Below the pieces are notes generated by a model that was not told the DNA's origin, made no database searches, and saw nothing but the letters and a program-made list of their open reading frames with translations. A stretch of DNA of 64,000 nt, from assembly GCA_965204685.1 (NCBI GenBank), contig OZ242004.1, forward strand, positions 434,001-498,000, written 5' to 3'. Each line of letters starts with the position of its first letter. Position 1 is the stretch's first letter. The position numbers were made by a program, and so were the translations under genes. Origin of the DNA: Bin87 sp965204685. Lineage in GTDB: Bacteria; Chloroflexota; Dehalococcoidia; Lucifugimonadales; UBA3495. Positions 40,918 through 51,304 of the stretch are shown here, piece after piece.

Positions 40918-43848
40918 ATGGCGACGGTAATGGAACGCAGGATTCGCGGCCGTGAACGGCAGGAAATCGCCGACGAATTGAGCCGGCGCGTGGACGGCGA
41001 GGTCCGTTTCGATCCCCATTCCCGCCTGCTGTACAGCACCGACGCCAGCATCTACCAGATGGAGCCGGTGGGCGTGGTCATCCCCCGCTCCTCCGCCGAC
41101 GTGCAGGCCGTGGTCGAGTTCGCCGCCCGCGAGGGGATACCGGTGCTGCCTCGCTCCGGCGGGACGAGCCTGGCCGGCCAGACCGTCAACCATGCTATTG
41201 TGATGGACTTCAGCAAGTACCTGAACAACGTGCTGGAGGTCAACGCCGAGGAGCAGTGGGCCCGCGTCCAGCCGGGCATCATCCTGGACCAGTTGACCCG
41301 CCAGATGGGTCCCCATGGGTTACAGTACGCTCCGGATCCGACCACCGCCAACCGTGCCTGCGTCGGCGGCGGGATCGGCAACAACACCTGCGGAGCGCAC
41401 AGCGTCATCTACGGCAAGACCCTGGACCACATCCAGGAGTTGGACGTTGTCCTCTCCGACGGCTCCACCGCCCATTTCGGCGAGCTCAGTCCGGCCGAGC
41501 TGGAATCCCGCCTGAGCGCCGGTGGCCTGGAGGGCGACATCTATCGCGGCGTCCTGCGCATCGCGCGCGAGCAGAAGGACGAGATCGACCGCACCTACGC
41601 CAAGATCCAGCGCCGCGTCAGCGGCTACAACCTGGACGAGTTCATCCTGGACGACGCGCGACGCGGCGGCCCGGTGAACCTGGCGCGCATGGTAGTCGGC
41701 TCGGAGGGGACCTTGTGCGTCGTCACCGAGGCCAAGGTGAATCTAGTGCAGCGGCCGACGATGACCGCCCTGTCCGTGCTGCACTTCCGCACCATCTACG
41801 ACGCCAGCGAGGCCACCACCCGCGTCCTGCGCCATGAGCCGTCGTCCATTGAGCTCATCGATAAGATGGTCCTCGACCGTTCCCGGGAAGCCATGGGAAC
41901 GGCGCGGCTGCCCGGGTTTGTGGAGGGCGACCCCGGGGCCATGCTGGTGGTCGAGTTCTACGGCGAGACGGAAGCGGAGTTGACCGCCAAGATGGACGGT
42001 CTCAAAGCTGACATCGGCCTTGCTTACGCCTGCGTCAACATCCTGGACCGTGCCGGGCAGGCCGCCGTGTGGAACCTGCGCAAGGGCGGGCTCGGCCTGC
42101 TCATGAGCACCCGCGGCGACGCCAAGCCGATTCCCTTCGTGGAAGACCCGGCTGTAGACCCGTCGGTGATGGGCGAGTTCGTGCGCCGCTTCGACCAGAT
42201 CGTCACCGAGCACGGGACCACGGCCGGATACTACGGCCACGCCTCCGTGGGCTGCCTGCATATCCGGCCGCTGGTCAGCCTGAAGAACCAGGACGGCATT
42301 GACAAGATGGTTTCCATCGGGGAGGCCGTGTCCGACCTGATCAAGGAGTTTGGCGGCTCCATGAGCGGCGAGCACGGCGACGGCATCGTGCGCGGCGTCT
42401 GGACCCGCAAGATGTTCGGCGACCAGATCTACAACGCCTTCCGTGATCTGAAGCAGACGTGGGACCCCCAGGGCATCATGAACCCGGGCAAGATCATCGA
42501 CACGCCGCCCATGACCGAGAACCTGCGCTACGGCGTCGCCTACCAGCCGCAGGCGCTGGACACCACGCTGGACTTCTCCCAGGACTTCGGCTACGCCGGC
42601 GCTGTGGAGATGTGCAACGGCATGGGGGCGTGCCGCAAGCTGGACGGGACGATGTGTCCGTCCTTCATGGCAACCCGCGACGAGGAGCATTCCACCCGGG
42701 GCCGCGCCAACCTGCTGCGGGCCGCCCTGTCCGGCCGGATGCCCGACGGCGCCGAGAGTTCCATCACCGACCACCGCCTGCACCAGGCGCTGGACCTATG
42801 CCTGGAGTGCAAGGCCTGCAAGGCCGAGTGCGAGTCGGGCGTGGACATGGCCAAACTCAAGTATGAGTTCCTGGACCACTACCACAAGGAGCACGGCGTG
42901 CCGCTGCGCTCCCGCTTCTTTGCCAACATCAACGGGCTGAACAAGCTGGGCAGCCGCTACGCGCCAGTCACCAACTGGCTGGCCGGATCCGCGCTGGGCC
43001 GCTCGCTGACGTCCAGGTTCCTGGGCATCGCGCCCCAGCGCCAGCAACCAGCCTTTGCGTCAATGTCCCTGCCCGACTGGTTCACCCGGCGGGGCCGGAA
43101 CGGCCACGGGGAGGCCAAATACGGCACGGTCGCCCTCTACAACGACACCTTCATGAACTACAACTACCCCGAGATCGGCATCGCCGCCGTGGAGGTGCTG
43201 GAAGCGGCGGGATATCACGTTGAGCTGGTCAACGGTGGCTGCTGCGGCCGGCCCATGGTCTCGAAGGGACTGCTGGACCAAGCCCGCGACCAGGCCCGTT
43301 CCAACATCGACGCCCTGTACGCCTACGCCAGCCAGGGCATTCCCATTGTCGGCTGTGAGCCCAGCTGCCTGCTCACCCTGCGGGACGAGTATCCCGAGTT
43401 TGTGGCCGACGACCGGGCCCGGGCCGTCGCGGAAAACTCGTTCCTCATCGACGAGTTCCTCGCCGGAGCTAAATCCGAAGGCCGGCTGGACCTGCAGTTC
43501 TCTGACCTGGAGAAGCAGGTGCTGTTCCACGGACACTGCCACCAGAAGGCGATGGTTGGGACGGCCGGTTCCCTGGCCGTGCTGAACATGCCCCCCGGCT
43601 ACCGGGCGGAGCTGATCAACGCCGGCTGCTGCGGCATGGCCGGCTCCTTCGGCTTTGAGAAGGAGCACTACGACATCTCCATGCAGATCGGCGGCCTCTC
43701 CCTCTTCCCGGCGATTGAGGCGAAACCCGACGCCGAGGTTGCGGTCATGGGCGTCTCGTGTCGCCAGCAGGTGGAGCATGGCGCCGGACGCCGCGCCCGC
43801 CATCTGGTCGAAGTCTTGCGGGACGCGGTGGTCACGGCGTCGGGTTAG
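40918..43848 (+). CDS. FAD-linked oxidase / Fe-S protein fusion (GlcD-GlcF-like)
   Basis: This 976-residue fusion starts at 40918 behind GGGAGGA. The N-terminal half is a PCMH-type FAD domain (PRSSADVQAVVEFA, then PVLPRSGGTSLAGQTV) followed by the FAD-oxidase C-terminal domain (HASVGCLHIRP, GSMSGEHGDG). The second half has two 4Fe-4S ligand groups (CNGMGACRK...MCPSF and CLECKACKAECESG) and two CCG repeats (NGGCCGRPM, NAGCCGMAGSFG) like GlcF/GlpC. It would oxidise a 2-hydroxyacid such as D-lactate or glycolate and pass electrons to the quinone pool. Membrane association is expected through partners, since no TM segment is seen. Its stop overlaps the convergent CARDB gene. Confidence 0.9.
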   Translation: MATVMERRIRGRERQEIADELSRRVDGEVRFDPHSRLLYSTDASIYQMEPVGVVIPRSSADVQAVVEFAAREGIPVLPRSGGTSLAGQTVNHAIVMDFSKYLNNVLEVNAEEQWARVQPGIILDQLTRQMGPHGLQYAPDPTTANRACVGGGIGNNTCGAHSVIYGKTLDHIQELDVVLSDGSTAHFGELSPAELESRLSAGGLEGDIYRGVLRIAREQKDEIDRTYAKIQRRVSGYNLDEFILDDARRGGPVNLARMVVGSEGTLCVVTEAKVNLVQRPTMTALSVLHFRTIYDASEATTRVLRHEPSSIELIDKMVLDRSREAMGTARLPGFVEGDPGAMLVVEFYGETEAELTAKMDGLKADIGLAYACVNILDRAGQAAVWNLRKGGLGLLMSTRGDAKPIPFVEDPAVDPSVMGEFVRRFDQIVTEHGTTAGYYGHASVGCLHIRPLVSLKNQDGIDKMVSIGEAVSDLIKEFGGSMSGEHGDGIVRGVWTRKMFGDQIYNAFRDLKQTWDPQGIMNPGKIIDTPPMTENLRYGVAYQPQALDTTLDFSQDFGYAGAVEMCNGMGACRKLDGTMCPSFMATRDEEHSTRGRANLLRAALSGRMPDGAESSITDHRLHQALDLCLECKACKAECESGVDMAKLKYEFLDHYHKEHGVPLRSRFFANINGLNKLGSRYAPVTNWLAGSALGRSLTSRFLGIAPQRQQPAFASMSLPDWFTRRGRNGHGEAKYGTVALYNDTFMNYNYPEIGIAAVEVLEAAGYHVELVNGGCCGRPMVSKGLLDQARDQARSNIDALYAYASQGIPIVGCEPSCLLTLRDEYPEFVADDRARAVAENSFLIDEFLAGAKSEGRLDLQFSDLEKQVLFHGHCHQKAMVGTAGSLAVLNMPPGYRAELINAGCCGMAGSFGFEKEHYDISMQIGGLSLFPAIEAKPDAEVAVMGVSCRQQVEHGAGRRARHLVEVLRDAVVTASG

Positions 43849-46800
43849 CGAACCAGCGCCGGCGCTTTCGGGCACACGACCGCGCGCGGCAGGCTCTCCC
43901 CGATGGTCTTCTGGTAGCGCGCGCACTCCCACGGCGAAAGCTGGGCCGAACGCCACCACCAGTACATCCGGGCCGGGTCGTAGTTCCCACCCGTTGGCTT
44001 CGGCGATACGCCCATTGGTGAGCCCGATGCCGGGCCCATCGTGCGGTCAATCGGAAATCGGCCAACACCGGCAATCTGGATGTCGTTGGAGTACCATGGC
44101 GCAGACCTCAAGGCGGCCTCGGATGTCGGCTCGGCAAAAACTGCCGGTCGGGCGACGTTGCCAAACCCGACGGTAATGTCCCGGTCGGTTAGCAGGTGGA
44201 CGGGCGCCAGGTCCGAGCGGTCGTTACTGGGGTCTGTGTCATGTTCCGCGTCGACGCGAGCCAGTAATTCGTAACCGCCCACCGGGTAGCGCAATGTCTT
44301 CCACGTGAACTCCACTTCTCTGAACTCGCCCGGTTCCAGGCTTGCAGCTTGCTCGTACATGGCATCAGGGTTGTCGCCATTCAACAGGTAGACCGTGCCA
44401 CGGCCAGAGTATGGCCCCTGGTTCTGTACTACGACGGTTATTTCGACCCAATCTCCCTTCACAATCGGGTGCAGCGGGTCCGGCGTCTGGAGATCGACAA
44501 CGGCAAAATCGACTTCGGGCGGCCGCAGTTCTATCTCGAACGTTCTTACCGCACCCGGTACACCAGGGATCTGTACACGGAACAGGTGATCGCCAGGCTC
44601 GTAGCGGCTGGTGCGCCAGGTGAAATCAGCCGAGCCAACAACTCCCGGCGCCACGCGAGGCCGCTTCGTTTCCGGTTGCCTGTCCCCTGACGGAAAGTAC
44701 AGCGTGACAGGGATATTGGTCGCGACCGAAGCGTTGTTGCGCACGGTCACCGTGATGCGCACCGGTTCGCCAACTACCGGAGAAGCGGGATGCCAGGATA
44801 CGTCCACTATCGAAGCAGCCAACCGGGGAGAGACGAGCCTGATCTGGATTGTGGCGGATGTGTCCAGTTGGGTAATGTTGTACTCCGCCAGAAGCGTGGC
44901 CGTAAGGGTGTGTATGCCAGGATCGTAATTGGCGGTCCTCCAAGTGAACTCCACCCGTGCGGTTTGCCGCGGCTCTATCCATGTGGATTTTCGTTCCGGC
45001 TGCTTGTCGCTGGAAGGAAACGCAAGCTGCACCGGCACATTCAAGGCCGACGGGCCGTTGTTGATCACGTCCACCCAGACTTTCACCGCCTGCCCCTTGA
45101 CGGCCGACTCGCTGGGGTCGGAGCCCATGCCGACGATGGCAACGTCGACGATGGGTGGGAGCAGCTCAACCTCAAACCGTTGCGATGCTGGCGGATCGCT
45201 GGCCACTTCCACTCTGAAATCGTGTATGCCTGGCTCGTAGCGGCTGGTACGCCAAGTGAAAGCAACCGAACCAACCGCTCCAGGTTCCACGCGGGGCCTT
45301 TGCGTTTCAGGCAGTTTTTCGTCCGATGGGAAATGCAGGGTTACGGGAATGTTGGTAGGAATCCAGCCATCATTTTGGACCGTTACGGAGATGGTGACTG
45401 GCTCACCGAGCCGTGGGATCTCCGGATTGACGGCAACGTCTACAATAGTCGCGTTCACTACCGGGGGCGACAATTCCACGTTCAGGTACGTTACTGGATT
45501 GCCAACCGCAGCCACCTCAATACGGAACTGGTGCGTCCCCGTCCGGTAGTTGCCGGTGCGCCATTCGAAAACCACCGTCCCCGTTTCACCCGGATCCAGG
45601 TGCGGCTTCCTGCTATCGGGCCTCCTACCGCCCGGAGGGAAGTGCAGCGTAATCGGGACTTTGGTCGCGACCGGCCCGTCGTTGCGAACCGTCACCGTAA
45701 TGGTCACCGGCTCGCCGACCATCGGCGCTGTCGGGTATGCCGAGACATCCATTATCGTTGCCGTGACCGCGAGCGGGGAGACACGGAACGGCAACTCCAT
45801 CGATGTCCCCCCGCCGGCGGTGTTGTGCTGCTCGGGTACGGTCGCAGTAAGCTTGTGATCGCCTACGGCGTAGTTTCGGGTTTTCCAAGCGAAACGGGCG
45901 GTCCCGGTTTCCCCCGGGCGCACGGGAGGACTGCGAACCTCGGGGTCCTTGGTCGCAGATGGGAAACGCAGTGTTACCGGCACGTTGGCGGTGGCCGGCC
46001 CGTTATTGCGCACTTCCACCAAGATCTCCACCTCCTCACCCTGCATGGCCGTACCTTCGGGCACAGTGCTGATGCCCACAATTTCGGCGTTGATATGCAG
46101 GGTTACATCCTTGTTGAACACAGCTACGCGGCCGTATTCCGTTGACGTGGCCTCCAATTTCAACCTGTGCTGCCCCAAGTGGTTACCCGAAGCCGGTATC
46201 TTCCAAGTCAGCTGGCCTTTGTATGGACGGTCAGGCTCAAGCTCGCCAGTGTTTTCCGAGGCAATCGGCCGAGGATCAGCGTCCAGGTACACGTTCACGG
46301 TCAAAGGCAGGGTAACTTCGCTCCCGTTTTGGATCGTCAGACGAATCGTGGCTTCATCGCCCAGCATCAAAACCTCCGGCGAAACGACGACATCCTCCAT
46401 CTCGACGTTCACCAGCGGGGCCACGCGGGTAATTTCAACGGATGCTGCGTTGTTTCCCGGGGACCGGTCGACCGCCGCCGAGAGCAGGACTTTGATGGTA
46501 TGGACGCCGGGCGGCACATCCCGCAGCGGCACTTCGACGGTCTCCGTCCTGGTCTGGCCGTTTTGAAGCACCATCGTATGCCGGTGCAGTTCGCGTGGGT
46601 CCGTGCCGTCATCAGGCGCCAGGACAAACCGAACCGCGATTGGCTCGGTCGTCGCCCCGTCATTCGCCACCGCAACGACAATTTCGACGGTTTCGGCAGC
46701 GAACGCCAGGGCGCTCTGTGACGCTTTGGCTGAAACCAAGCGGACGTCCACCACGCCGAATTTCGGCCCGGTCAACGTGTGGCGCGTGCTGACTTTGTTG

Positions 46801-49800
46801 TCGTTCTGTTCCCCGAGACGCAAAACAACGTCGTCGGGATGGACGATATTGATCCGGTCCGTTGACTCGGCGGAGTTGTTGGCTTTGTTGGCGTCCGCGA
46901 AATCGGCTGGGCTTACTCTGCTGACCTGGGCGTTGACCGGCTGGTCGCTCAAGGCCGGAAGCGTCGGAATAGTCCACGCCACTTCATCTTCCACCTTGCC
47001 GCCGAACGGGACGACGCAATTTGCAAAACAGAGGGCTTCGGCATCGCTGATCACATTATCCTGGGGGCCGCTCATGGTGATAGCGAGTGTGACGTCGGTC
47101 TGGCAGCTGAAATTGTAGATCCGGTACGCGGCCTTCAGTGTCTCGCCTACGTAGTAGTTCGGGGGTGAGCGTTTTTGATCGCTCAGGTCCCGGATGTCCG
47201 TGACTTTGACCCGAATATCCTCGTGGCAACTGTTCACAGCGCGAGCGCCGTCGAAAGCTGACGGGAAGAGCCCGACTTCCAGAAGCCTCTCGTTGTCATT
47301 GGCTGTGGTGTCCTCGGGAAGTTCCGCGACGACTTTTAGCGTGTGCGTTCCGGCGGTCTCGCCGGTGGAGTCCCATGGCAGCATCACATCAGCACTGGAT
47401 CCCGGCTCTATAAGCGGCGATGTTGCCGTTGACGCAGCGGTAGTCTGTTCCAGCCGTTCCACCAGGTACAGGCTAATCGGCACCGCCACGGGAACCTCGC
47501 CGTGGTTGGTGACCGTGACCGTCACGTCCAGGGTCTGACCGATGACCGCTACGCTACGATTGATTGTTGCTGTCGTCAGCGCCACGGCCAGCATCGGCGT
47601 GCTCAGGTCCACGGTAAGTGATACCGCATCATTAGGGTCGCTGCCGTAGCCGGCCAGACTGGCGACGATCTTCAGTTGGTGCTCGCCTGGTTCGGCATCG
47701 GAGGCGTCCCACGTCAGGCTGGTTGCGACGGTTTTGCCGGCCGCTATCGACTGGATCGTTGTGGAACCGCCCGCGTCCTCTGAATCCCCGACAAACAGAT
47801 CGACCGCTACGTCGGTGACCTCAACGTCGCTCTCGTTGAGCACTTCGACGTTGATCGACACCGATGTACCTGCGATATTGTTCGCGGATGCCGGCGTTGC
47901 CGATGACAACGCTACGGGATTGCGAATCGTCACGTTGACCGACTGATAGTCGTCTCCATCGCCAACTTGTCCGTCCGCCCCGGCGGAGACGAACAGTTCA
48001 ACCTGGCCCGCGTCCCATCCGGCCGTGTCCCACCGGATAGTCGCGTCAGCCGTACCGGCAGCGGCTATCGAGGCGAAGTCCACGTCGTCAAGGGCGTCGT
48101 CGGTCCCCGATTCGTACAAGCCAACCGTCACGCCGGTCAGCTCGCCTTGCCCGACGTTTTCGACTTGAGCCGTGTACTCGATGGTATCGCCGGTCACGAC
48201 CTCCTTGCTCTGCGGGGAGACGTTCTTGATCGTCAGCCAGTTTCGGATTTCGATGCTGTGGGACGCCTCGTTGTTCGTTGCATCGGTGTCGCCGATGGTC
48301 TGGATGACCACTTCCAGATCGTAGCGGCCAACCGCAACGCCGGCGGTGTCCCAATCCAGCGTTCCGGTTGCTGCATCTCCGGCGGCTACGGTCGGTACGG
48401 TGGTCGCCGCCGCGGGTTCCTGCTCCCCACGCTCTTCGCCTTCCGGGGTGACGTACAGGCGGATCGTCACCTCGCCGGTGTCGTGGTCTCCGGTATTGTT
48501 GAGCGTGAATCCGATTTCGGCGGTGGTTCCCGACACTACGGATGAGGCGGTAGCATCGGCGAAACTTACGCCCACGTCCACCGGGTTATGCAGAGTGAGC
48601 GATGCCGTCGCGCTGTCGTTATCGGAATTGTCGTCGTTCTTGGTTTGCGCCTGCACGCGCAGATTGCGTTTTCCCGCCTCGGTTTCGGAAGTGTCCCAAG
48701 GGATTTTGACGGTGAGTTCGCCGCCCACGGGGACGCTGGTGTCGGCGGTCTGGGACGCCAGAGGCTCGGCGTCTGCGGCGGCGTCCGCGTCGAACAGCGA
48801 CACTTGGGGCCACGGCGCCGGAACGTTGCCGGCATTCTCCAGGGTAACGGTGAAGGTGATCGTATCCCCGACCAACGCTTCGGTTGCCGACGCCGTGACG
48901 GACTTGACGGCGGCATCCACCGACGGCGCCACCAGAGTCACGGTGGCCGTGCTGCTGTCGTTGTCAGAGTTGTCATCCCCTTCGGTTGAGACCAATATAC
49001 GCAGGGTGTGTTTTCCTGCCTCGGCACCGCTGGTGTCCCATGTCAGCTTTACCTTTTTCTTTTTCTTGGCGGCGAGGGCGGAGACTGTTTCTGAATCCAG
49101 ATCGTCCGTACCCTCTCCGTGGTCGAGGGTCACGGTGGTGTCTGCTGCAGCGTCGGCGTCGCCCTTGTTTCTTACGACGACGGTGAAATCTACGGCTTCC
49201 CCAATTACGACTGTAGTCCTGGATGCCTTGACCGACCTGACGGCGATGTCCGGGGCCGGCTCTTCGTTGACGATGTTAATCGCCTGCGCGGATGTAGCGC
49301 TGTTGTTACTCGTATCGGTGTCCACGAAGTCCGACGGGGCACTGATTGTGACAGAGGCGACCACCTTTTCGCCGGTGGCATTGGGGTGTTTGCCCAGATC
49401 CCATCCGACGTTGCCATTCAGGGTGCCGCCGGTGTTGATCGTGCAGCCCTCCAGGCAAGCCATCTCGTCCGTATCGTCGATGTTATGGATCACAGCGCCG
49501 GTGACCGAGCCCTTTAGCTCCACGGTGACCGTTACGTTGCTACAACTGGAATTGGAGACGTCGTAATAGATCCTGATGTCGTCGCCAGCCTTATAGTCCG
49601 GCGGATTTTTGAGTTCATAGTTATTGTTACGGTCAACCACACCCCACTGACTTGATATCGTGACGCTGACATCGTCAACGCAGTCCTGATGCAAGACCGC
49701 GCCTTCCACAACCTCGGCGGGCAGAGAGGCTTGCCCGCCGGCGAGATGGGGCCACAAGGACGCCAAGACCGCGCAACCGGTCACCACCGCCAGGATCAGG

Positions 49801-49823
49801 GCCAGCGGACGAACGCCGTTCAC
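43845..49823 (-). CDS. Giant secreted CARDB-repeat protein
   Basis: This 1992-residue protein starts at a GTG (49823). The N-terminus PLALILAVVTGC could be a lipobox (VTGC) or a Sec signal cleaved after GGQA. By eye there are about 14 CARDB-type beta-sandwich repeats of roughly 100-115 residues, each with the pattern GExVxxTVxVxNxG...WxTxxxxxGxHxL. Two longer Cys-containing modules lie near the N-terminus and in the middle (ACLEGC; CFANC). Repeats 9-13 are the most alike (e.g. VPITLHFPPG, IPVTLYFPSG). The C-terminal ~100 residues are unique, ending WWWRSAQLSPWECARYQK. It is probably an extracellular or surface adhesive/structural fibre. It is downstream of, and likely co-transcribed with, the secreted protein at 49869-50921. 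Confidence 0.87.
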   Translation of the reverse strand: MNGVRPLALILAVVTGCAVLASLWPHLAGGQASLPAEVVEGAVLHQDCVDDVSVTISSQWGVVDRNNNYELKNPPDYKAGDDIRIYYDVSNSSCSNVTVTVELKGSVTGAVIHNIDDTDEMACLEGCTINTGGTLNGNVGWDLGKHPNATGEKVVASVTISAPSDFVDTDTSNNSATSAQAINIVNEEPAPDIAVRSVKASRTTVVIGEAVDFTVVVRNKGDADAAADTTVTLDHGEGTDDLDSETVSALAAKKKKKVKLTWDTSGAEAGKHTLRILVSTEGDDNSDNDSSTATVTLVAPSVDAAVKSVTASATEALVGDTITFTVTLENAGNVPAPWPQVSLFDADAAADAEPLASQTADTSVPVGGELTVKIPWDTSETEAGKRNLRVQAQTKNDDNSDNDSATASLTLHNPVDVGVSFADATASSVVSGTTAEIGFTLNNTGDHDTGEVTIRLYVTPEGEERGEQEPAAATTVPTVAAGDAATGTLDWDTAGVAVGRYDLEVVIQTIGDTDATNNEASHSIEIRNWLTIKNVSPQSKEVVTGDTIEYTAQVENVGQGELTGVTVGLYESGTDDALDDVDFASIAAAGTADATIRWDTAGWDAGQVELFVSAGADGQVGDGDDYQSVNVTIRNPVALSSATPASANNIAGTSVSINVEVLNESDVEVTDVAVDLFVGDSEDAGGSTTIQSIAAGKTVATSLTWDASDAEPGEHQLKIVASLAGYGSDPNDAVSLTVDLSTPMLAVALTTATINRSVAVIGQTLDVTVTVTNHGEVPVAVPISLYLVERLEQTTAASTATSPLIEPGSSADVMLPWDSTGETAGTHTLKVVAELPEDTTANDNERLLEVGLFPSAFDGARAVNSCHEDIRVKVTDIRDLSDQKRSPPNYYVGETLKAAYRIYNFSCQTDVTLAITMSGPQDNVISDAEALCFANCVVPFGGKVEDEVAWTIPTLPALSDQPVNAQVSRVSPADFADANKANNSAESTDRINIVHPDDVVLRLGEQNDNKVSTRHTLTGPKFGVVDVRLVSAKASQSALAFAAETVEIVVAVANDGATTEPIAVRFVLAPDDGTDPRELHRHTMVLQNGQTRTETVEVPLRDVPPGVHTIKVLLSAAVDRSPGNNAASVEITRVAPLVNVEMEDVVVSPEVLMLGDEATIRLTIQNGSEVTLPLTVNVYLDADPRPIASENTGELEPDRPYKGQLTWKIPASGNHLGQHRLKLEATSTEYGRVAVFNKDVTLHINAEIVGISTVPEGTAMQGEEVEILVEVRNNGPATANVPVTLRFPSATKDPEVRSPPVRPGETGTARFAWKTRNYAVGDHKLTATVPEQHNTAGGGTSMELPFRVSPLAVTATIMDVSAYPTAPMVGEPVTITVTVRNDGPVATKVPITLHFPPGGRRPDSRKPHLDPGETGTVVFEWRTGNYRTGTHQFRIEVAAVGNPVTYLNVELSPPVVNATIVDVAVNPEIPRLGEPVTISVTVQNDGWIPTNIPVTLHFPSDEKLPETQRPRVEPGAVGSVAFTWRTSRYEPGIHDFRVEVASDPPASQRFEVELLPPIVDVAIVGMGSDPSESAVKGQAVKVWVDVINNGPSALNVPVQLAFPSSDKQPERKSTWIEPRQTARVEFTWRTANYDPGIHTLTATLLAEYNITQLDTSATIQIRLVSPRLAASIVDVSWHPASPVVGEPVRITVTVRNNASVATNIPVTLYFPSGDRQPETKRPRVAPGVVGSADFTWRTSRYEPGDHLFRVQIPGVPGAVRTFEIELRPPEVDFAVVDLQTPDPLHPIVKGDWVEITVVVQNQGPYSGRGTVYLLNGDNPDAMYEQAASLEPGEFREVEFTWKTLRYPVGGYELLARVDAEHDTDPSNDRSDLAPVHLLTDRDITVGFGNVARPAVFAEPTSEAALRSAPWYSNDIQIAGVGRFPIDRTMGPASGSPMGVSPKPTGGNYDPARMYWWWRSAQLSPWECARYQKTIGESLPRAVVCPKAPALVR

Positions 49824-49868
49824 GATTGAACCCCAGTAAACAGTGTCCGGGGGCAGCTTTCCCTAACG

Positions 49869-50921
49869 TCAGCTGCCCGGCTTGGTGTACACCAACATCA
49901 CGGCCCCGGCCGCAGTGGCGTCGGGGGTGACGGAGACCGTAACCTCATAGAGGCGGCTGGCGTCGCTGGTTCGTTCCAATGTAAACCCCTCGACAGCCAA
50001 CCGATCCGGTTGCTGAACCGAGACCACCGCGCCGTCATCCACCATCAACTCGGCGGTCACCGTGGGTTGATCATCCGTCGGGACACTGGTGATCAATACC
50101 GACGCCGACGCCAGGATGTCTTCAATGGTCGGCGGTACCACGAACCGGATCGGGTCGGATGTGTCTCCGCTGGACTCATCGCTGAACAGGACAAAGGCGT
50201 TGTAATACGGATACTGCCAATGGTAATAGCCGACCGTGTCCTGATCTGCGTCAACGATTTCCGGCACGTCCTGCTTGGCGGCGGCTAACACCTCGTTGAT
50301 GGCCAACAGCAATAGGTTCTGGTCCAGATCGTTGGCCTTGTGGCCCGGCGCATTGGGTACATCCTGGGGATCGTACCGCCAGATGCCGGCGGCCGGCGCG
50401 TCAGCCGGCAAATAGGCCACAACCCACCCGCGGTCGTCGTAGTACACCGTAACCTGTCTGGGCGGCGCCACGCTGCCCAGACTACGTGCCACCGCCATCG
50501 GCAATTCGACGATGCCGAAATTGCCTCCTGAATCCACGTGGCGGCCGGCCTCAAGGCGATTGGCGTTCGATTCGTCCGGTTCATCCAGCAGGGCATTGGT
50601 GATGGCCGTTACATTGAGCCGCGGCCGGAGGTCATTAGCCCCATCGCCCTCGAAGTGGTCGGGCACCCGGTGGTGTGCGGAAAAGCCCGCATCCTCTTCC
50701 CGGAAAGCCGTGGCATCATCACCCTGGGAGGCGGTCACCAGATCGCCAGGCTCCGCCAGGTCCCAAACCGTTGCAACGCCCGTGGTCTCACGGCTGGTTT
50801 CTGCCGATACCGCGTTGCACATCCAGAAGATGAATGCGGCCGCCGATACCACAACAGTCAAATGGATCCAGAACAGCCGCGGGGATGTTGGTACTCGATA
50901 GGACGGTATGAGATGCGTCAT
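49869..50921 (-). CDS. Secreted protein of unknown family, partner of the CARDB protein
   Basis: This 350-residue protein has a long N-terminal signal/anchor (LFWIHLTVVVSAAAFIFWMCNAVSAETS). The mature part has no recognisable motif. It contains VYYDDRGWVVAYLPADAPAAGIWRYDP, which could be an extracellular beta-rich domain, and a C-terminal beta-rich segment ending MLVYTKPGS. It is 45 nt upstream of the giant CARDB gene on the same strand, so a shared surface structure is plausible. Weak ribosome-binding site. Confidence 0.7.
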   Translation of the reverse strand: MTHLIPSYRVPTSPRLFWIHLTVVVSAAAFIFWMCNAVSAETSRETTGVATVWDLAEPGDLVTASQGDDATAFREEDAGFSAHHRVPDHFEGDGANDLRPRLNVTAITNALLDEPDESNANRLEAGRHVDSGGNFGIVELPMAVARSLGSVAPPRQVTVYYDDRGWVVAYLPADAPAAGIWRYDPQDVPNAPGHKANDLDQNLLLLAINEVLAAAKQDVPEIVDADQDTVGYYHWQYPYYNAFVLFSDESSGDTSDPIRFVVPPTIEDILASASVLITSVPTDDQPTVTAELMVDDGAVVSVQQPDRLAVEGFTLERTSDASRLYEVTVSVTPDATAAGAVMLVYTKPGS

Positions 50922-51304
50922 GTGCAGAAACCGTTGGCGCTGACTTGAGAGGATTTGGGAAGTGCCGCGAGGTTCCCCTTATGCTGTGCCTGAGCCCGAC
51001 CCTGGCGTATGCTCTGAGAGCAGCCCGGAGCGGGAACGGAGGTCGGGGCCCGGGATGGCTAGGGGTTAGCGCAGCAGCTTTTGCGACGGCATTCTAATAA
51101 TTTTCTAAAAAATTGCAAATTCTGATTTACCGATAGCTGCTATTCACCATTGGGATGACGAGGCCGCTTCGCCGTTGGCCGCCGGGCGGTGGCAAAGGGC
51201 AATCTGCCGGCTTTGACCTCTGCCCGTGGCGTCTCCGCACTTGGCTGCCCGGCCCGCCGCCGCAGTGGTATGATCCTTTCCAACCCGGCCCGTCGAGGTT
51301 CAAC
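50922..51304. other. 383-bp divergent intergenic region
   Basis: It holds the AT-rich tract at about 51090-51135, in contrast to the GC-rich surroundings, containing the putative promoter of the minus-strand CARDB operon. Nothing else is identifiable. Confidence 0.5.
51091..51118 (-). promoter_or_regulatory. Putative promoter of the CARDB operon
   Basis: On the minus strand TTGCAA (51113-51118) and TAGAAT (51091-51096) are spaced 16 bp inside an AT-rich tract. The leader to the ATG at 50921 would be about 165 nt, long enough for regulation. Confidence 0.4.
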
